Source: an uncultured Acinetobacter sp. (GTDB taxonomy: Bacteria; Pseudomonadota; Gammaproteobacteria; Pseudomonadales; Moraxellaceae). Taken from it: a stretch of 8,502 nucleotides of DNA. The stretch is taken from positions 1 to 8,502 of the forward strand of contig CAAFWA010000173.1 of the NCBI GenBank assembly GCA_900766635.1, written 5' to 3'. How positions within the stretch are numbered: the stretch's first letter is position 1; each line of letters starts with the position of its first letter. Under the pieces are notes generated by a model, which searched no databases, was not told the DNA's origin, and was given only the letters and a program-made list of their open reading frames with translations. Below are positions 5,883 to 8,502 of this stretch, in pieces. The translations under genes were made by a program, and so were the position numbers.

Positions 5883-6719
5883 ATGACAGATTTAAACTTT
5901 GACTTACTCATAGAAGCAGAAGATCTTGCGCCTTTTTTAGGACATCCACATTTACGTATTGTCGATTTAAGCCGCCGTTCGGTGTATGAGCAGCTGCATA
6001 TTCCGGGTGCATTGCATGTCGCACCAAAGCTTTTAGTGCATCAAGAGGAACATGCTTCAGGTTTGTTGCCTGAGCTAGAAAAATTACAACAGTTGATTGA
6101 ATATTTACAGCTTTCGCCTGAGCATCATGTTGTGGCTTATGATGATGAGGGTGGTGCTTGGGCAGGGCGTTTGCTTTGGAATTTGCATTGTTTAGGCTTT
6201 GAACGTACCAGCTTAATCAATGGCGGTATTCATGCATGGTTAGCGGCTGAGTTGCCTACGAGTGCCGACCAAGAAAAAATTCAACCTGTAGAGAAGCTGA
6301 TTGAAGTCAAGCTGAATCCACAATATCGAATCCAATATGATGAGTTGCTTAATTTAGTTGAACGCCAAGCGGTACAGCTTTGGGATTGTCGTACCGAGGA
6401 TGAATATACCGGTTTACGTTTAGCAGCACGACGAGGTGGTCATATTCCCGGGGCACGTCACTTTGAATGGAGTACTGCCCTTGATCGGCAAAATCATCTA
6501 AAATTGCAGCCTTTAGAACGTATCCAACAACGCTTAGAACATTTAGGATTTAATCTGAATGACCCTGTGGTGGTGTATTGCCAATCGCATCATCGTTCTG
6601 GTTTGGCTTATCTTGTTGGACGTTTATTAGGATGGAATATTCGCGCCTATGATGGTGCATGGAGTGAATGGGGCAATCGCCTCAGTAGTCCAATTGTTAC
6701 TGGAGAGTTGCCGTCTTGA
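5883..6719 (+). CDS. Tandem-rhodanese sulfurtransferase (SseA/TST-like)
   Basis: The protein has 278 residues and two rhodanese domains, the usual build and length of thiosulfate or 3-mercaptopyruvate sulfurtransferases. The family moves sulfane sulfur to cyanide or other thiol acceptors in the cytosol. The N-terminal domain (about 8-125) has the fold motifs [18 protein letters not shown] and INGGIHAWL, but its loop reads YDDEGG with Asp87 in place of cysteine, so it is non-catalytic, as is normal. The C-terminal domain (about 150-270) has [23 protein letters not shown] and [11 protein letters not shown], with Cys233 as active residue. The loop CQSHHRS differs from the CGSGVTA-type loop of mercaptopyruvate enzymes, so the donor is uncertain. 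The frame stays open to 5826, but the ATG at 5883 fits the domain start. Its ribosome-binding site is poor. It overlaps psd by four bases. Confidence 0.92.
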   Translation: MTDLNFDLLIEAEDLAPFLGHPHLRIVDLSRRSVYEQLHIPGALHVAPKLLVHQEEHASGLLPELEKLQQLIEYLQLSPEHHVVAYDDEGGAWAGRLLWNLHCLGFERTSLINGGIHAWLAAELPTSADQEKIQPVEKLIEVKLNPQYRIQYDELLNLVERQAVQLWDCRTEDEYTGLRLAARRGGHIPGARHFEWSTALDRQNHLKLQPLERIQQRLEHLGFNLNDPVVVYCQSHHRSGLAYLVGRLLGWNIRAYDGAWSEWGNRLSSPIVTGELPS

Positions 6720-7567
6720 GCCTCACATCACGTTTAAAACAACAGATTTTTATTAAAGCGCAAAATGTTGTGCCACAACATCAACTATCACGTATTGTTG
6801 GCAAGTTAGCAGCTACAGAGCATCCATTGGTGAAAAATGCTGTGATTACAGCGTTTAAAGCGCAATATGGCATTGATATGTCAATCGCTCAACAAGCCAA
6901 TGCCTTAAAATATAAATCATTTAACGAATTTTTTACGCGTGCCTTAAAAGAGGGTGTACGTGAAATTGATCAAGACCCACGCAGTATTGTTTCACCGGCC
7001 GATGGTGCGATTTCACAAATTGGCACCATTCATGAGGGTGAAATCTTTCAAGCCAAAGGTCAAAGCTTTTCGGTTGAAAAATTGATCGCCGATCCACAGT
7101 TGGCTGAACCCTTTAAAAACGGTCAGTTTGCGACGGTGTATTTATCGCCAAAAGATTATCACCGTGTACACATGCCATTTGCAGGTACGCTGACTGAAAC
7201 CTTATACGTGCCAGGTGAATTATTCTCTGTGAATCAAACCACTGCGGAGAATATTCCGGGTTTGTTTGCCCGTAATGAGCGTATGGTGTGCTTATTTGAT
7301 ACCGAGCTTGGACGTATGGCTGTGGTTTTGGTGGGTGCGATGATTGTGGCAGGCATTGAAACTGTGGCAACAGGTAAAGTTAAACCTACAGGTCGTTTAG
7401 AGCTCAATCAACATCAGCTATTTTTAGATAAAGGCGCTGAGCTTGGCCGTTTCTATTTAGGTTCAACTGCGATTGTCTTATTTGAACAAGATAAAATGCA
7501 GTGGGATAGCGAATTTAGCGCAACCTCTTTGGTTGAGATGGGTAAAGCACTCGGGCATACGCTGTAA
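6716..7567 (+). CDS. psd: Phosphatidylserine decarboxylase proenzyme
   Basis: The protein has 283 residues, the normal size for the bacterial membrane-associated type. It decarboxylates phosphatidylserine to phosphatidylethanolamine, the final step of that pathway at the inner membrane. The proenzyme cuts itself at LGST (248-251) between Gly249 and Ser250, leaving a pyruvoyl group on the small alpha chain. The triad for self-cleavage appears intact: Asp96 in SPADG, His152 in YHRVHMP, and Ser250. Other family segments are [14 protein letters not shown] near 65-78 and [12 protein letters not shown] near 206-217. The start is TTG at 6716, inside the TTGA that also contains the rhodanese stop. 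GGAGAG at 6702-6707, 8 bases upstream, supports this rare start, and the resulting N-terminus [10 protein letters not shown] fits the family. Translational coupling to the rhodanese gene is likely. The pairing has no obvious metabolic reason. Confidence 0.96.
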   Translation: MSLTSRLKQQIFIKAQNVVPQHQLSRIVGKLAATEHPLVKNAVITAFKAQYGIDMSIAQQANALKYKSFNEFFTRALKEGVREIDQDPRSIVSPADGAISQIGTIHEGEIFQAKGQSFSVEKLIADPQLAEPFKNGQFATVYLSPKDYHRVHMPFAGTLTETLYVPGELFSVNQTTAENIPGLFARNERMVCLFDTELGRMAVVLVGAMIVAGIETVATGKVKPTGRLELNQHQLFLDKGAELGRFYLGSTAIVLFEQDKMQWDSEFSATSLVEMGKALGHTL

Positions 7568-7570
7568 AAT

Positions 7571-7600
7571 AAAAAATCCCTCAAATTGAGGGATTTTTTT
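7571..7600. terminator. Bidirectional terminator between psd and phoR
   Basis: The stem TCCCTCA (7577-7583) pairs with TGAGGGA (7587-7593) around AAT. Six A lie before it and seven T after it. It can end both psd and leftward phoR, whose stop codon (7599-7601) overlaps the T-run. Confidence 0.92.
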
Positions 7601-8502
7601 ATAGCATTTTATAAAGTCTTTCTTTCGGAAAAATGACTTTAAACACTGAGCCTTGATTTTCTTTTGATTCAATTTCAAGGTGGGCGTTATGTTGCATTAA
7701 TACATGTTTGACAATCGCAAGCCCTAAGCCTGTTCCGCCTGTTTGACGACTACGTGCGCTATCAACACGATAAAAACGCTCGGTTAAACGTGGTAGATGT
7801 TTAGGGTCGATGCCAATACCAGTGTCTTGAACTGTTAAAATGCCACGTTCACCATCATCATGCCAACCAATGGTCACAGTGCCGCCTTTTGGGGTGTATT
7901 TAATGGCATTGGTAATTAAATTACTAAATGCACTTGCCAATTCAGTATCTGAGCCAATTAAATCACAGTGACTGTCAATGTCTAAATTTAAGGTATGTCC
8001 ATAATCTGCGTTGTAGGCTTGAGCATCATCAAACAATTGATTCATTAGCGTCGGCATATCAATAATTTGATTTTTCACGATATTTTTATCGTTCTCTAAG
8101 CGTGACAAGAGTAATAAATCATTGACTAAGGCATTCATACGCCGTGTTTGGGACTGCATTTGCTCAAAAGCACGTTTCCAACGTGGATTAAGGTCTTCTT
8201 GGTCGGTAAAGGTTTCGATATAACCGCTTAATACGGTAAGTGGTGTACGTAACTCATGCGAAATGTTATCGACAAAGTCTTTACGCATTTGCTCTAGGTT
8301 ATGCATACGAGTGACGTCGTAAGCCACCAATAAACGACTTTCACCGCCAAAACGGGTCATTTTGACTTGTACATAATGGTCTTCAAAGACTGAAGATTTC
8401 ATTTTAATGCCATCAGGGGCATCATCAATTTGATGAAAATACTCGATAAAAATAGGCTGACGTAAAATAGTTAAGATACTACGGCCACGGTCTAAACTTT
8501 GG
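7599..8502 (-). CDS. phoR: Sensor histidine kinase, PhoR type (N-terminus missing)
   Basis: The frame is open to the window edge, giving the C-terminal 300 residues. An ATG at 8402 is internal, since coding continues upstream through RGRSILTILRQPIFIEYF, a PhoR-like PAS segment. Domains in order are the PAS end (fragment residues 1-65), HisKA with the phospho-acceptor His82 in ISHELRTPLT, and the HATPase_c domain. The HATPase_c domain shows the N box NLITNAIKYT, G1 DTGIGID, F box RFYRVD and G2 GTGLGLAIV. The final residues are KERLYKML. PhoR senses phosphate status through the Pst transporter and phosphorylates PhoB, controlling the phosphate-starvation genes. The missing N-terminus should carry membrane helices. 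The PhoR name rests on the PAS wording LRQP and the domain order. The partner phoB would be expected just beyond the right edge, which I cannot see. Confidence 0.88.
   Translation of the reverse strand, partial: QSLDRGRSILTILRQPIFIEYFHQIDDAPDGIKMKSSVFEDHYVQVKMTRFGGESRLLVAYDVTRMHNLEQMRKDFVDNISHELRTPLTVLSGYIETFTDQEDLNPRWKRAFEQMQSQTRRMNALVNDLLLLSRLENDKNIVKNQIIDMPTLMNQLFDDAQAYNADYGHTLNLDIDSHCDLIGSDTELASAFSNLITNAIKYTPKGGTVTIGWHDDGERGILTVQDTGIGIDPKHLPRLTERFYRVDSARSRQTGGTGLGLAIVKHVLMQHNAHLEIESKENQGSVFKVIFPKERLYKML

Noticed and set aside
7113..7370. Minus-strand open frame inside psd
   Set aside because: It lies wholly within the conserved psd coding sequence and has no recognisable domain.

Overview
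The window looks like a chromosomal housekeeping segment of an Acinetobacter-type gammaproteobacterium (Moraxellaceae). The basis is an AT-rich sequence, proteins whose motifs and wording match Acinetobacter PncB and Psd from memory, and the gene content. No database search was run, so the genus is an inference. I see no insertion sequence, phage gene, CRISPR array, tRNA or rRNA.

Layout from left to right. (1) After the last codons of a possible upstream gene comes a small SCP2-domain protein (+). It converges on dtd, the D-aminoacyl-tRNA deacylase (-), with a shared bidirectional terminator between them. (2) A divergent region between dtd and katB holds nested AT-rich inverted repeats built from TGATAA words. 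(3) A two-gene oxidative-stress unit follows: katB, a clade-type monofunctional catalase with a signal peptide, and ankB, a small exported ankyrin-repeat protein. The 149-base gap between them contains competing RNA hairpins. (4) A 63-residue ribbon-helix-helix protein (+) has its own promoter and converges on a solitary Roadblock/LC7-like protein (-), again over a bidirectional terminator. (5) A gene-free stretch of about 370 bases carries a 19-base palindrome and the promoters of the Roadblock gene (-) and pncB (+). (6) pncB (nicotinate phosphoribosyltransferase, NAD salvage) ends at a 13-bp hairpin. It is followed by a tandem-rhodanese sulfurtransferase gene that overlaps psd (phosphatidylserine decarboxylase) by four bases. 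(7) psd converges over a third bidirectional terminator on a phosphate-type sensor histidine kinase (phoR, -), whose N-terminal part lies beyond the right edge.

Most genes are core metabolism: tRNA proofreading, NAD salvage, phosphatidylethanolamine synthesis and phosphate sensing. The functionally linked pairs are katB with ankB, by analogy with Pseudomonas aeruginosa, and the translationally coupled rhodanese with psd. The less explained parts are the structured katB-ankB spacer, the nested dyads upstream of katB, the palindrome upstream of pncB, and the orphan Roadblock and ribbon-helix-helix genes. I do not see clear evidence of an entirely new system; these are the places to look.
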